This document shows positions 1 through 9,435 of a stretch of DNA of 64,000 bases, piece by piece; within the stretch, counting starts at the first letter, position 1; each line of letters starts with the position of its first letter. A program made the position numbers and the translations under genes. This DNA comes from Nocardia lijiangensis NBRC 108240 (GTDB taxonomy: Bacteria > Actinomycetota > Actinomycetes > Mycobacteriales > Mycobacteriaceae). Below the pieces are notes generated by a model, which did no database searches, was not told the DNA's origin, and saw only the letters and a list, made by a program, of their open reading frames with translations. The stretch covers positions 1 to 64,000 of the forward strand of contig NZ_BDBP01000025.1 in assembly GCF_001613045.1 (NCBI RefSeq), written 5' to 3'.

Positions 1-365
1 AACTGTGCGCAACATTGCCGGACCACCCCCGTCCCGCGCGGCCGCTCGCGAAATATCGCGGAAGGTCCCCACCAAGTTCGCCGCTTCCTTTCCGCCGTGC
101 TCGGCTTGTGACTCGAGCCATAGCCCGGCCGGTGTCCGAATCTAGGGGGATGCCGCGAACCTTGTCACTGCACATCGGCGAGAAGATCGACTATGCCGAT
201 TAGTTTCGAGAGACTAAACGCGTGGCGCTCGGGCCGTTTCGCCCCAGCTCACCGGCCGGTGCGGAGGGCCGGTTCGGACCGCACTGCGCCGTGCTTTGTC
301 GCGTGAGCCGATCTGCGCCTTCGGGGGAACTTGCAGCAACATGAGCGTGCGGTCAGAATGCCGCA
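1..365. other. Upstream region without a supported gene
   Basis: No convincing coding frame lies in this stretch. The only regulatory-looking element is an imperfect inverted repeat at 200-217 (half-sites TTAGT and ACTAA, 14 of 18 positions symmetric), which could be an operator for the PucR-type gene that follows. A GC-rich foldback lies around 251-275. Confidence 0.35.
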
Positions 366-1616
366 ATGCCCGCAGTGCTGCCTCAGCTCTCGATCGACGC
401 CCCGATCATCACCCGGCTCCTGCCGCGCCTCACCGATCTTTTCACCGAACTGCTCGACGCCGGAATCGCGGCGATCCCCGGCGCAGAGGCGCTGCCCGCC
501 GGGCATTTCAACGACGAGGTCGTCCCGGCGATCGTCGCCGGGACCGGGGCCTTCCTCGCGGCGCTCGACGCGGGGCGGGCCTGCACTCCCGAAGAGGTCG
601 CCGAGTTCGTCGTACCGGTCGTGCAGCGCCACGCCGAGGATCGAATTCCGTTGCGGGCCTTGATCCTTGCCCTGTTCGGTTCTGTGCGTCACCTCTGGGC
701 GGAGGCCGGGTCGCTCGCCGGACCCGACGACCTGCGGGACCTCTTGGCCTTCTCCGACCTGCTGCTGGAATTGCTGGCCAACATGACCGTGTCCATGTCC
801 GAGACGCACAGCGACGTGGAGCAATCCATCTACGGCAGCGAACGAGAGGCGCGCAGGTTGCTGTGCGCCGCCCTGCTTCGCGGCGTCGAGACCGCCGAAC
901 TGGCCGCGCGCGCCGACATCGCACTGGCCGATCGCTACGACGTGCTCGCCATCCACGTCGTCCCGCTCGAGCAGGCGGATCCGAGGGTCGACACCGTGGT
1001 GGCCCGACGCCGAATCCGCTTGGTGCAGCAGGTACTCGACACACTCGCCGCGACCACGGCGCTCAACACCTTCGACGGCACGACCGGTATCGCGCTGCTG
1101 CCGACGGCCGCCGACCCGTCGATCGATTCCCCGTACACGGAACTGGGTGCGGCGCTCGCGGCGCGGCTCGGCAGCGCGGTCGTCGTCATCGACGCCGGAT
1201 CGGTGCCGCGCGGCGAACTGGTGGCAGCGGCGAGCGAGGCGGCCGAACTCGGCGACCTCGCCAGGGCACTCGGTCTGCCGACCGGCACCTACGTGCTGGA
1301 CGACCTGATGCTGGAGTACCAGCTGACCCGGCCGGGGCGGTCCCGGGAACGATTGGCGCAGCGCATCATTCCGCTCGAGCCGTACCCGCATCTGCTGGAG
1401 GCGCTGGACGCGCACATGCGGCACGGGGCCGATCGCAAGGCGGCGGCGGCCGAAGTGCACCTGCACCCCAACAGCTTCAGCTACCGCCTGCGCCGCGTCG
1501 CCGAACTGACCGGCTTCGACCCCTCCGATCCCACCGAATCCCGCCTGCTCGCGGCGGCATTGATGGTCTACCGCCTCTACCCGCCGACACCCCCCGCGGC
1601 AGCCGACCCGATCTGA
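366..1616 (+). CDS. PucR/CdaR-type helix-turn-helix regulator
   Basis: A 416-residue cytoplasmic transcription factor. The last 70 residues form the PucR C-terminal helix-turn-helix: a KAAAAEVHLHPNSFSYRLRR stretch, then LTGFDP, which is the family signature. The middle (about 160-310) matches in position the GGDEF-like sensory domain of these proteins, and the N-terminal 150 residues are a helical RsbRD-like module. Family members respond to small ligands and usually regulate adjacent catabolic or secondary-metabolism genes. The neighbouring downstream gene is an esterase, so that is a possible target, but nothing in the sequence proves it. The ATG was chosen because the N-terminal helical region starts there; its ribosome-binding site is weak. 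Confidence 0.85.
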   Translation: MPAVLPQLSIDAPIITRLLPRLTDLFTELLDAGIAAIPGAEALPAGHFNDEVVPAIVAGTGAFLAALDAGRACTPEEVAEFVVPVVQRHAEDRIPLRALILALFGSVRHLWAEAGSLAGPDDLRDLLAFSDLLLELLANMTVSMSETHSDVEQSIYGSEREARRLLCAALLRGVETAELAARADIALADRYDVLAIHVVPLEQADPRVDTVVARRRIRLVQQVLDTLAATTALNTFDGTTGIALLPTAADPSIDSPYTELGAALAARLGSAVVVIDAGSVPRGELVAAASEAAELGDLARALGLPTGTYVLDDLMLEYQLTRPGRSRERLAQRIIPLEPYPHLLEALDAHMRHGADRKAAAAEVHLHPNSFSYRLRRVAELTGFDPSDPTESRLLAAALMVYRLYPPTPPAAADPI

Positions 1617-1792
1617 CCGTGATTCGTTCCGCGTGACTAACGCGGCAGGTCGTATTCTCGCATCGATGCAGTGACACCGACTCAGACGGTTGCCGATACT
1701 TGTGACGAGATCACAACGTGGTCATCGGCGTTGGCACGGGCTCGAAGTGCTCGTGCGGGCCGGGGACCCCGAGCACGAGAAGGGCTGCCACC

Positions 1793-2791
1793 ATGAATTC
1801 GGTCGACGTGGACCGTTCCGCCTCACGCCCCCAACCGAATCCGCTGCGCACGGACTTCGCGGGCGGCAGTTTCCGATCCCGCGTTCTCGACGCGGCCATC
1901 AGGTACTCCGTGCGGCCGTTCATCACCCTCTGGTCGCGCTACCCGGACCTGCCGTGGCCGTACGGCGTGGTCGACCATCTCGGGCGGGTACTGCGCAACG
2001 CGCCCGGCCTGACCCGGCGGCGTATTGCGTTGCCGCACTGCGGAGCCGAGCTCACCACACCGCGCACCGTCGACGCATCCCGGTTCGTGCTCTACCTGCA
2101 CGGCGGCGCGTTCCTCGTCGGGAACCGGACCCTGCACCACCAGATGGTCGGCCGCTTCGCCGACACGCTCGCGGCGCGGATCCTCGCGGTCGGTTACCGC
2201 AAGATGCCCAAAACCGGTATCGCCGAGGCGGTGTCGGATTGCGTCGACGGGTATCGGTACGCGCTGGAGAGGGGTGTCGCGCCGGAGCACATCACCCTGA
2301 TGGGCGATTCCGCTGGCGGGTACCTCGTCTTCGCGACAGCGTTGGAGATCCGGCGGCAGGGTCTGCCGATGCCCGCCGCGATCGTCGCCATGTCGCCGCT
2401 CACCGACTGGGATTTCACCGCGAAGCTCGCCGCGCCGACCGGCGGTGTCTGCGCGGTCTTCCCGGTCCGCGCCGTGCCGATCTTCGGCCTTCTCGCCGAG
2501 CGCACCGGCGGAACAACGCCTTTGATGTCGCCTGCGCACGCCGACCTGACCGGCTTGCCGCCCACCCTGATTCAGGCCAGCTCTACCGAATTCGTCTACC
2601 CCGACGCCGAACTCATGGTGGAACGCCTGGCCGCCCACGGCGTGCCCTGTGAACTCCAGATCTGGCCAGGGCAGGTGCACGTCTTCCAGGCCGCGGCCTC
2701 GATCGTGCCGGAAGCCGCCGAGGCCGTCCGCGAGATCGGCGGCTTCCTCGACCGCACGCTCTGGCAGCAGGCCGAGCGCCGCACCGCCTGA
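1793..2791 (+). CDS. Alpha/beta hydrolase, hormone-sensitive-lipase family esterase
   Basis: About 332 residues. The HSL-family oxyanion motif HGGAF lies near residue 103 and the nucleophile elbow GDSAGG near residue 169, with an Asp/His pair in the C-terminal third (VHVFQ region). This indicates a carboxylesterase or lipase acting on short- to medium-chain esters. A GTG 25 codons upstream is open in frame, but AGAAGGG eight bases before this ATG and the unconserved look of the extension favour 1793. It follows the PucR-type regulator in the same direction after about 180 bases and precedes two unknown genes. The physiological substrate is unknown. Confidence 0.86.
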   Translation: MNSVDVDRSASRPQPNPLRTDFAGGSFRSRVLDAAIRYSVRPFITLWSRYPDLPWPYGVVDHLGRVLRNAPGLTRRRIALPHCGAELTTPRTVDASRFVLYLHGGAFLVGNRTLHHQMVGRFADTLAARILAVGYRKMPKTGIAEAVSDCVDGYRYALERGVAPEHITLMGDSAGGYLVFATALEIRRQGLPMPAAIVAMSPLTDWDFTAKLAAPTGGVCAVFPVRAVPIFGLLAERTGGTTPLMSPAHADLTGLPPTLIQASSTEFVYPDAELMVERLAAHGVPCELQIWPGQVHVFQAAASIVPEAAEAVREIGGFLDRTLWQQAERRTA

Positions 2792-2844
2792 TCGCGAACA
2801 CCTCGACCAGTCAACGTTTTACGACACCCAGGAGCCCCACCGGG

Positions 2845-3060
2845 ATGACCGATTCGAAAACCGAGCTGCTCGCCGAACTGGCCGAGCCGCGCGAGATCCT
2901 CGACCAGCTCACCGACGAGGAGGCGACGACACTGTTGATCCTCCTGCGCCGCGCCGAACAACAGCAGCGGGGCAGCCTCGACGCGGCCATCGACGACGCG
3001 CTCGAGGTGCTGCCGAGACTCGTGCGCATCCCGGCCCGCAAGATCCTGTTCGGAAAGTAG
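2845..3060 (+). CDS. Small hypothetical protein (71 aa)
   Basis: Unrecognised. It is 71 residues, strongly helical, acidic in the first half (EEATTLLILLRR region) and basic at the C-terminus (RIPARKILFGK). It starts 53 bases after the esterase and ends 8 bases before the next gene, so the two unknown genes are very likely co-transcribed and perhaps partner proteins. No membrane segment or signal peptide. Confidence 0.6.
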   Translation: MTDSKTELLAELAEPREILDQLTDEEATTLLILLRRAEQQQRGSLDAAIDDALEVLPRLVRIPARKILFGK

Positions 3061-3068
3061 GCGACACG

Positions 3069-4052
3069 ATGACCGATCTGCTGACCCGCGGCCAGCTGGA
3101 GATGCTGGCCCAGACGCTGAACGCCGACCCCGCCGATCTCGCCGGACTGACCAGGCTCGGCGCACAGAACCTGCGGGAACTACGGGAACGCATCTCCGAT
3201 CGTCTATTCGACGCGCACGCCGCCACCTTCGCCAGGGTGAGCAAACTCGCGCCGCTGGTGCCCAACGCGCTCGCCGCCAAGGTGGTGTTGGAGGCGGTGC
3301 CCGCCGAGGTCGGCGGTCGCGCCGGGGGAGCGATCGGGCTCGATCATCCCGACCGAGCGGCGGGGCTGCTCGCCAAGCTCACACCGGAGTACATGGCCGA
3401 CGCTGCGCCCTTCCTCGACCCGAGGGCCATCCCGGTGCTCGCCCCGAGGGTGCCCGCGGAGGTGCTGGTGCCCGCCTCGAACGAGCTGCTGCGCCGGCGC
3501 GACTACGTCACCTCCGCGCGCTTCGTCGAGCACGCCACCGACGAGCTGGTCCGCGGTTTCGAGCGCGGCATCGCCGACGACGAAGGGCTGCTGCGCACCG
3601 CGGCGCTGACGCCGTCCGCCGACCGGCTGAACGACGTCGTCCGGGTGCTGCCACCTGAGCGCCGCGTCGCCATCATCCTGGCCGCATCGGCGAGCTCGGA
3701 CGAGACGTTGATCGCCGGGATCTCGGTGCTGTCTCGGCTGGAGCCCGAGCTGCGCCGCGAACTCGGCGACCGGTTCCTCGACGATCTCGACGCGACGGGG
3801 CTCGATCGGCTGCTCGCCGTCGCCACCCGCGGTGAGGCGGTGGTGGAGCTGCTCACCGTGCTGTCCGCGGTGGACCAGCGCCACCTGCGCTCGATTGCCG
3901 ACCGGTTGCGCCAAGGCGACGCCGGTGTGGTCGGCGCGCTGTCTGAACAGGCGACCACGCCGGAGGCTCGGCGCACACTGCACGCAGTCGGCGAGTCGCT
4001 CGAGCCTGGGGAACGGAGCGATCTCCTCGATCTCGTCGACCGGACGAAGTGA
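3069..4052 (+). CDS. Hypothetical helical protein (327 aa)
   Basis: Unrecognised. Translation from the ATG at 3069 gives 327 residues of amphipathic helices with recurring two-helix units (LAPLVPNALAAKVV, LLAKLTPEYMADAAPFLDP, IPVLAPRVPAEVLVPA), suggesting an alpha-solenoid or MgtE-N/FliG-like armadillo fold. This is inferred from helix periodicity only. The frame stays open upstream to 2649, but that part overlaps the 71-aa gene and the esterase. The last seven codons lie in the first copy of a 23-base direct repeat. The spacing of 8 bases from the preceding small gene implies an operon. Confidence 0.65.
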   Translation: MTDLLTRGQLEMLAQTLNADPADLAGLTRLGAQNLRELRERISDRLFDAHAATFARVSKLAPLVPNALAAKVVLEAVPAEVGGRAGGAIGLDHPDRAAGLLAKLTPEYMADAAPFLDPRAIPVLAPRVPAEVLVPASNELLRRRDYVTSARFVEHATDELVRGFERGIADDEGLLRTAALTPSADRLNDVVRVLPPERRVAIILAASASSDETLIAGISVLSRLEPELRRELGDRFLDDLDATGLDRLLAVATRGEAVVELLTVLSAVDQRHLRSIADRLRQGDAGVVGALSEQATTPEARRTLHAVGESLEPGERSDLLDLVDRTK

Positions 4053-4075
4053 CCTCGATCTCGTCGACCGGACGA
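4025..4075 (+). repeat. 23-base direct repeat across a stop codon
   Basis: The string beginning CCTCGATCTCGTCGACCGG occurs at 4025-4047 and again at 4053-4075, period 28. The first copy encodes the C-terminus of the preceding gene; the second lies just past its stop codon. This is a recent local duplication. Confidence 0.85.
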
Positions 4076-4087
4076 GATGAGGAGGGA

Positions 4088-4123
4088 GACCGCGCGTCTT
4101 TCGGTGCTGCGGCGCGGTCTTTT
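4088..4123 (+). terminator. Rho-independent-type terminator
   Basis: Perfect 8-base stem GACCGCGC / GCGCGGTC with a 16-base loop, immediately followed by TTTT. It lies 36 bases after the stop of the 327-aa gene and closes the 1.8-4.1 kb transcription unit. Confidence 0.75.
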
Positions 4124-4320
4124 CACCTCGACTTGCAGGCGAATACGGATTCGTCAGGGCGGCAGTGCGATTCGCCGCGGCCGATCCGGGCGGATTCGCT
4201 TATGGGTCGGCGCGGCGCCGCCGGATGCGGGCCGCGGGCCGGAGCCCTTCGCGTATCGATGCGGCCACGTCAGCCGTGGAGCCCCTCCGCGTGCCGGGGT
4301 GACCTGGCAAACTTGGTGGA

Positions 4321-5016
4321 GTGATTTCGGCACCCCAGCGCAGCACGGCGGCCTCGGCGCACGAATCCGGCCTCGCGCGCGGGGCCGGCGCCGGTGTGCT
4401 GCGCTGGACACGGCGAATCCTGATCGCCGCGGTGCTGATGGGCCTGGTGTTGGTCGGCGGCACCGCTTTTCGGGTCTGGCAGGTCGCGCGGATCGACGAC
4501 TACACCAAGGCCGACGCGATCGTGGTGCTGGGCGCCGCACAGTATTCCGGGACGCCGTCCTCGGTATTCGAGGCTCGCCTCGACCAGGCCTACCAGCTGT
4601 TTCGGGCCGGCGTCGCGCCGCGAGTGATCACCGTCGGCGGTAAGCAGGAGGGCGATCTCTACACCGAGGCGGCCTCCGGGAAGAACTATCTCCAGCGGCG
4701 CGGCGTACCGGCCGACCGCATCCTCGCCGTCGAGACCGGCTCGGACACGCTGCGCAGCGTCGAGGCCGTCGCCCTCGCCATGAAGGCGCGCGACATGTCC
4801 TCCGCGGTGCTGGTCAGCGACCCGTGGCATTCCCTGCGCACCCGCACCATGGCCCGCGATGCCGGGCTGCACGCGTGGACCGCGCCCACCCGCACCGGCC
4901 CCGCCGTCTACACCCGCGAATCCCAGGCACACGGCATCGCCAGGGAAACGTTCGCGCTGCTGTGGTATCAGCTGACGCACTTCTCCGCCGACTTCCCCTA
5001 CACCGCGGGGCAGTGA
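4321..5016 (+). CDS. DUF218 (YdcF/SanA-type) membrane protein
   Basis: 231 residues with one transmembrane segment near residues 30-50, then a DUF218 domain. The signature [17 protein letters not shown] is followed by [12 protein letters not shown], the GG(K) motif near residue 104 and [12 protein letters not shown]. SanA/YdcF proteins are envelope proteins implicated in cell-wall precursor handling or vancomycin tolerance; their chemistry is unresolved. GTG start at 4321. It ends at the start region of dgt (a GTG overlapping the stop at 5013, or the ATG at 5022), so it is probably co-transcribed with dgt. Confidence 0.85.
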   Translation: MISAPQRSTAASAHESGLARGAGAGVLRWTRRILIAAVLMGLVLVGGTAFRVWQVARIDDYTKADAIVVLGAAQYSGTPSSVFEARLDQAYQLFRAGVAPRVITVGGKQEGDLYTEAASGKNYLQRRGVPADRILAVETGSDTLRSVEAVALAMKARDMSSAVLVSDPWHSLRTRTMARDAGLHAWTAPTRTGPAVYTRESQAHGIARETFALLWYQLTHFSADFPYTAGQ

Positions 5017-5021
5017 CGCCG

Positions 5022-6281
5022 ATGCACAGCTACACCGACCACGACCGGGAACGGATGGTCGCCGAGAGCGCCAAGACCGCGGGCCTCGCCCCGCCCCGCA
5101 GCGAGTTCGAGAACGGCCACCGCACCGAATTCGCTCGCGATCGTGCCCGCGTGCTGCACTCCGCGGCGCTGCGCAGGCTCGCGGACAAGACCCAGGTGAT
5201 GGGTCCGCGCGACGGCGACACCCCGCGCACCCGGCTCACCCACTCGCTGGAGGTCGCCCAGATCGGCCGCAGCATCGCCGACGGTCTGCGCTGCGATCCC
5301 GACCTGGTCGATCTGGCCGGGCTCGCGCACGACATCGGCCACCCGCCCTACGGCCACAACGGTGAGACAGCGCTCGACCAGTTCGCCGACGCGCACGGCG
5401 GATTCGAGGGCAACGCGCAGAACCTCCGCATCCTCACCCGCCTCGAACCCAAGGTGCTCGCCCCCGACGGTGCGAGCGCCGGGCTCAACCTGACCCGCGC
5501 CGCCCTCGACGCGGCGATCAAATACCCGTGGGGCAGAACGGGATCCGGCACCAAGTTCGGCGCCTACGACATCGACGTCGATCGGCTGGCGTGGATACGC
5601 AAGGGCGCGCCGGACCGCAGGCGCAGCCTGGAATGCCAGGTCATGGACTGGTCCGACGACGTCGCCTACTCGGTGCACGACGTCGAGGACGGCATCATCG
5701 CGGGCCGCATCGACCTGCGCGCCCTCGCCGACCCGTCCGAACAGCAGGAACTCGCCAGGATGGGCCACGCCCAGCACCGCACCCTCTCCACCGACGAACT
5801 GATCGAGGCCGCCCAGCGGCTGTCGGAGCTTCCGGTGGTCGCCGCGGTCTTCCGCTACGACGGCACCCTCACCGCCTCGGTCGCCCTGAAACGCCTCACC
5901 AGCGAGCTCGTCGGCCGCTTCGCCACCGCCGCCATCATGGCCACCCGCACCATCGCGGGCCCCGAACCGCTGTCCCGCTACGCCGCCGACCTCGAGATCC
6001 CGCCGGTCGCCGCCGCCGAAGTGGCCATGCTCAAAACCGTCGCCCTCCGCTACGTCATGTCCGACCCCGACCACCGCCGCAGGCAGGCCGCCCAGCGCGA
6101 ACGCATCCTCGCCGTAGCCGCCCGCCTGCACGCCGAAGCCCCCCGCCACCTCGACCCCCAACTCCTCCCGTGGTGGAACGCCGCCACCACCCCCACCGCC
6201 CAGATCCGCGTCGTCGTCGACCAGATCGCCTCCTACACCGAAAGCCGCCTCGAACGCCTAGCCGACTACTTCGGCTGTTGA
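5022..6281 (+). CDS. dgt: dGTP triphosphohydrolase-like protein (HD superfamily)
   Basis: 419 residues. Dgt removes the triphosphate from dGTP or other dNTPs, helping set the nucleotide pool. The HD metal-binding set is intact: H74 in RLTHSLEV, H103-D104 in [14 protein letters not shown], with H107 and H112 nearby, and a later Asp in [13 protein letters not shown]. The substrate-side motif RTRLTHS is also present. The frame is open upstream to 4824 but overlaps the DUF218 gene there; the ATG at 5022 or the GTG at 5013 are the plausible starts. dnaG follows in the same orientation, a pairing also known in mycobacteria, linking dNTP control with replication priming. Confidence 0.93.
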   Translation: MHSYTDHDRERMVAESAKTAGLAPPRSEFENGHRTEFARDRARVLHSAALRRLADKTQVMGPRDGDTPRTRLTHSLEVAQIGRSIADGLRCDPDLVDLAGLAHDIGHPPYGHNGETALDQFADAHGGFEGNAQNLRILTRLEPKVLAPDGASAGLNLTRAALDAAIKYPWGRTGSGTKFGAYDIDVDRLAWIRKGAPDRRRSLECQVMDWSDDVAYSVHDVEDGIIAGRIDLRALADPSEQQELARMGHAQHRTLSTDELIEAAQRLSELPVVAAVFRYDGTLTASVALKRLTSELVGRFATAAIMATRTIAGPEPLSRYAADLEIPPVAAAEVAMLKTVALRYVMSDPDHRRRQAAQRERILAVAARLHAEAPRHLDPQLLPWWNAATTPTAQIRVVVDQIASYTESRLERLADYFGC

Positions 6282-6312
6282 CGTAATCATTACGTCATTA
6301 CGTCATCGCGTC
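6280..6312. promoter_or_regulatory. ATTACGTC repeats/palindrome upstream of dnaG
   Basis: A perfect palindrome GACGTAAT-C-ATTACGTC occupies 6280-6296 and begins within the dgt stop codon. It is followed directly by another ATTACGTC (6297-6304) and a degenerate ATCGCGTC (6305-6312), all at 8-base period. It is AT-rich against its surroundings. It may be an operator or protein-binding array for dnaG; no binding protein is identified. Confidence 0.45.
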
Positions 6313-6430
6313 GCTGGCCCACCGGGGCCTGGTTCGGCCGCGCCGAAGTTCCCGGTCGGCCTACGCAGCGCGCCGACGCGAGAACCGATGCCGCTGCCTC
6401 GGTACCGCCCGGACTGGCTAGACTCGTCGC

Positions 6431-8341
6431 GTGGCCGGACGACTCCCTGATCGCGATATCGCGGCAATACGCGAACGCGTCCGGATCGAAGACGTGGTGG
6501 GGGAGTACGTCGCGCTGAAGCGGGCCGGGGCGGACTCCATGAAGGGGCTATGCCCGTTCCACGACGAGAAGTCGCCGTCGTTCCATGTGCGGCCCAACCA
6601 CGGCCTTTTCCACTGCTTCGGCTGCGGCGAGGGCGGGGACGTCTACAAGTTCCTGCAGAAGATCGAGCACATCGGCTTCGTCGAGGCCGTCGAGCAGATG
6701 GCCGACCGGATCGGCTACCAGATCAACTACGAGGGCGGCGGCACCTCGGTGCAGCGCGACCGCGGCACCCGCGCCCGACTGGTCGCGGCCAACGCGGCCG
6801 CGCACGAGTTCTACATGGCCCGGCTGCGCGAGCCGGAGGCCGAGGCGGCGCGCAAATACCTCACCGACCGCAACTTCGACGGCAACGCGGCCCTCCAGTT
6901 CGGCTGCGGCTACGCCCCGGACGGCTGGGACGTGCTCACCAAGTATCTGCTCCGCAAGGGCTTCGACTTCAAGGAGCTGGAGGCGGCGGGCCTGTCCAAA
7001 CAGGGCAAGCGCGGCCCCATCGACCGCTTCCACCGCCGCCTGCTGTGGCCGATCCGCAACCTCGGCGGCGAGGTCATCGGCTTCGGCGCCCGCAAGATCT
7101 TCGACGACGACACCATGCCCGGCAAGTACGTCAACACGCCGGAAACCTTGCTGTACAAGAAATCTCAGGTGCTGTTCGGCCTCGACCATGCCAAGCGCGA
7201 GATTGCCAAGGGCCGCCAAGCCGTCGTCGTCGAGGGCTACACCGACGTCATGGCCATGCACCTCGCGGGCGTGAAGACCGCTGTCGCCTCCTGCGGCACC
7301 GCCTTCGGCGACGAGCACATGGCGATCCTGCGCCGCCTGCTGATGGACGACAACTTCTGGCGCGGCGAGATCATCTACACCTTCGACGGCGACGCGGCGG
7401 GGCAGGCGGCGGCGCTGAAGGCCTTCGCGGGCGACCAGAAGCTGGCGGGCCAGACCTACATCGCCGTCGCGCCCGACGGCCAGGATCCGTGCGATCTGCG
7501 CCAGCGCTCCGGCGACGGCGCGGTCCGCGACCTGATCGCGCGGCGAACCCCCCTGTACGAGTTCGTGATTCGCGGCCTGCTCGCCGAACACAACCTGGAC
7601 ACGGTCGAGGGTCAGGTGGAGTCGCTGCGCCGCGCCATCCCCGTGGTCGCGCAGATCAAGGACAACGCCACCCGCAAGGCCTACGCCACCCGCCTCGCGG
7701 GCTGGGTCGGCTGGGACGACATCCAGACCGTGGTGCGCCGCGTCGGCGAGGAAGCCAAACGCAACCGCCTCGGCGGTCCACGCCGCGCCGAGACGCCCGC
7801 GCCGACCACCAAGGTCACCGAGCACCCCGCCGCCCGGCCCAATCCGAACGACCCGGTGCTGCTGCCGCAACGCCAAGTCCTCTGCGCCGCTTTGCAATAC
7901 CCGGCGATCGCGGGCACCGTGTTCGACGCGCTGGAGACCGAAGCGTTCACCCACCCCGCCTACGTCGCGGTCCGCACCATGATCGCCGAAGCGGGCGGCG
8001 CGTCCGCCGGAATGGGCGGCGCGGAATGGGTCAACGCCGTCACCGACGCCACCGACGACCTCACCCTGCGCGCTCTGGTCTCCGAACTCGCCAACGCGCC
8101 GCTGCCGGTGAAATCCGTCAACGACATCCCGCGTTTCATCACCGGTGTGCTCGCCCGGGCCCAGGAGGCATGGGTCGGCCGTCAGATCGCGACACTGAAA
8201 TCCAAGCTGCAACGGCTGTCCGCCAGCGAACAGACCGAGGCCTACATGGCGCTGTTCGGCGACCTCGTCGCGCTGGAGCAGTATCGGAAGAGCCTGGAGG
8301 CTCAGGCAATGGGGAACTCCGACGATTTCGCCGCTGGGTGA
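6431..8341 (+). CDS. dnaG: DNA primase DnaG
   Basis: 636 residues, normal for an actinobacterial primase that makes RNA primers at the replication fork. The N-terminal CHC2 zinc finger has C41, H44, C62 and C65 (CPFHDEKSPSF, then HCFGCGEGGD). The TOPRIM catalytic domain has its Glu in VVVEGYTDVMAMH near residue 267 and the acidic FDGDAAG motif near 318. The C-terminal third is the DnaB-interacting helical domain (QTEAYMALFGDLVALEQYRK). GTG start. It follows dgt after 150 bases containing a repeat array; the opposite-strand small gene lies beyond. Confidence 0.97.
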   Translation: MAGRLPDRDIAAIRERVRIEDVVGEYVALKRAGADSMKGLCPFHDEKSPSFHVRPNHGLFHCFGCGEGGDVYKFLQKIEHIGFVEAVEQMADRIGYQINYEGGGTSVQRDRGTRARLVAANAAAHEFYMARLREPEAEAARKYLTDRNFDGNAALQFGCGYAPDGWDVLTKYLLRKGFDFKELEAAGLSKQGKRGPIDRFHRRLLWPIRNLGGEVIGFGARKIFDDDTMPGKYVNTPETLLYKKSQVLFGLDHAKREIAKGRQAVVVEGYTDVMAMHLAGVKTAVASCGTAFGDEHMAILRRLLMDDNFWRGEIIYTFDGDAAGQAAALKAFAGDQKLAGQTYIAVAPDGQDPCDLRQRSGDGAVRDLIARRTPLYEFVIRGLLAEHNLDTVEGQVESLRRAIPVVAQIKDNATRKAYATRLAGWVGWDDIQTVVRRVGEEAKRNRLGGPRRAETPAPTTKVTEHPAARPNPNDPVLLPQRQVLCAALQYPAIAGTVFDALETEAFTHPAYVAVRTMIAEAGGASAGMGGAEWVNAVTDATDDLTLRALVSELANAPLPVKSVNDIPRFITGVLARAQEAWVGRQIATLKSKLQRLSASEQTEAYMALFGDLVALEQYRKSLEAQAMGNSDDFAAG

Positions 8342-8486
8342 TCTCAGGGCAGCTGTCGCTCAGACGCTTCCGAGTCGGTTGCCGCACAGTCGGCCGGCTG
8401 ATCGAGGCTCGAGGCACTGACTCGAAACGACAGCCGCCGACCCGATCGGAGTCGTGGTACGTCTGTTCGTTCGATGCGCGCGGCCC

Positions 8487-8732
8487 TCAGCGGCGCAACT
8501 GATCGTGCGGCACGAGCACGGTGGTGCGCTCGTCCAACGGCACCATCGGCTCCAGCTGCGGACGTGTGCTCAACTTGTCCGACAGCCTCTGCCGCCCCAC
8601 CTGCACCAGCTTTCGGGTCACCGGACTCGAGGTGACCGCGCGCGTGGCCGCGCTGATCTGTTCGTAGCGAGCCCGCCCGGCCTTAGTGCCGAGCACATAA
8701 CCGGCCGCGACGCCGATGATCAACCGCAGCAT
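8487..8732 (-). CDS. Small membrane-associated protein (YtxH-like)
   Basis: 81 residues. The N-terminal hydrophobic segment MLRLIIGVAAGYVLGTKAGR has a glycine-rich core and the GTKAGR turn seen in YtxH-type and actinobacterial envelope-stress proteins; a basic helical tail follows. The ATG at 8732 has GGGAGGAG nine bases upstream, so it is preferred over the longer reading to 8819. Position and orientation (convergent with dnaG, next to tRNA-Asn) match the small gene I remember between dnaG and asnT in Mycobacterium tuberculosis (Rv2342). Function unknown. Confidence 0.75.
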   Translation of the reverse strand: MLRLIIGVAAGYVLGTKAGRARYEQISAATRAVTSSPVTRKLVQVGRQRLSDKLSTRPQLEPMVPLDERTTVLVPHDQLRR

Positions 8733-8882
8733 TCCTCGAGCTCCTCCCAATCGCCTGTGCGCGGCTACCATCCTGCCCGACGCCCGGTCCACCTGTCGAT
8801 CCGGTATCTCATTACCCATGAGACACCCGACGCCTCACCCGCCCCACACGCACCCCGGCGTTACCCCAGGTAGAAGCGCGAT

Positions 8883-8912
8883 TTGGGAACCCGCCCGGCT
8901 ATACGCTAAAGT
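8883..8912 (+). promoter_or_regulatory. Candidate promoter of tRNA-Asn
   Basis: TTGGGA at 8883-8888 and TAAAGT at 8907-8912 are separated by 18 bases, placing a start about 35 bases upstream of the tRNA. Fit to consensus is moderate. Confidence 0.35.
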
Positions 8913-8954
8913 TTCACCTCGGCCCGCCCAGTATGGGAGAGCCACCCAGGATAG

Positions 8955-9027
8955 TCCCCTATAGCTCAATTGGCAGAGCAGCCGACTGTTAATCGGCAGG
9001 TTTCTGGTTCGAGTCCAGATGGGGGAG
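8955..9027 (+). tRNA. tRNA-Asn (anticodon GTT)
   Basis: Complete 73-base cloverleaf: acceptor TCCCCTA/TGGGGGA, D-stem GCTC/GAGC, anticodon stem GCCGA/TCGGC with loop CTGTTAA (GTT), T-stem TCTGG/CCAGA with TTCGAGT, discriminator G. CCA is not encoded. A strong terminator follows 6 bases later, so it is a single-gene transcript. Confidence 0.97.
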
Positions 9028-9032
9028 CAGTG

Positions 9033-9067
9033 ACCAGGGCGAACTTACCAGTTCGACCCTGGTTTTT
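9033..9067 (+). terminator. Terminator of tRNA-Asn
   Basis: Stem ACCAGGG-CGAAC / GTTCG-A-CCCTGGT with a 6-base loop and one bulge, followed by TTTTT. It is a classical intrinsic terminator directly after the tRNA. Confidence 0.85.
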
Positions 9068-9435
9068 CTGGTTTTCGGGGTCGAGCGACACGCCCCCACT
9101 CGGCAAGGTGGCCTAAGTCCGCTGTGAAGTCGGGTAGTCAGACAACTTCGTCAGAACAAGCGGTCACCATCGCAAGAACCGGACCGTCGAACGGCCATCG
9201 AGTCGGCCGCCAGGATCTCTCGTCGCTAGAACAACATGAGTGGAGGGCCGGCTGGCTCGAGGTCGACCGCAAGTCGATGTGATGCCGCCTACGCTCGAAT
9301 TCGCGGCAACGTATGGATCTTCCGGCGGCGGAGCGCATTACCGTAACCGCTAGGCTCGGGGCTGGACGGGCAAGATCCCGCGGCCCGATCCGACGAGCGC
9401 CACACTCGACGCGGGATGCGAAGGGGGACATCGCC
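9068..9435. other. Intergenic stretch without a supported gene
   Basis: Nothing convincing is seen. Open frames here on the minus strand are antisense shadows of the flavodoxin gene and lack a ribosome-binding site or a recognisable product. Confidence 0.5.

Noticed and set aside
6548..8212. 554-aa minus-strand open frame opposite dnaG
   Set aside because: High-GC antisense shadow; dnaG motifs fix the coding strand, and the antisense product has no recognisable domain.
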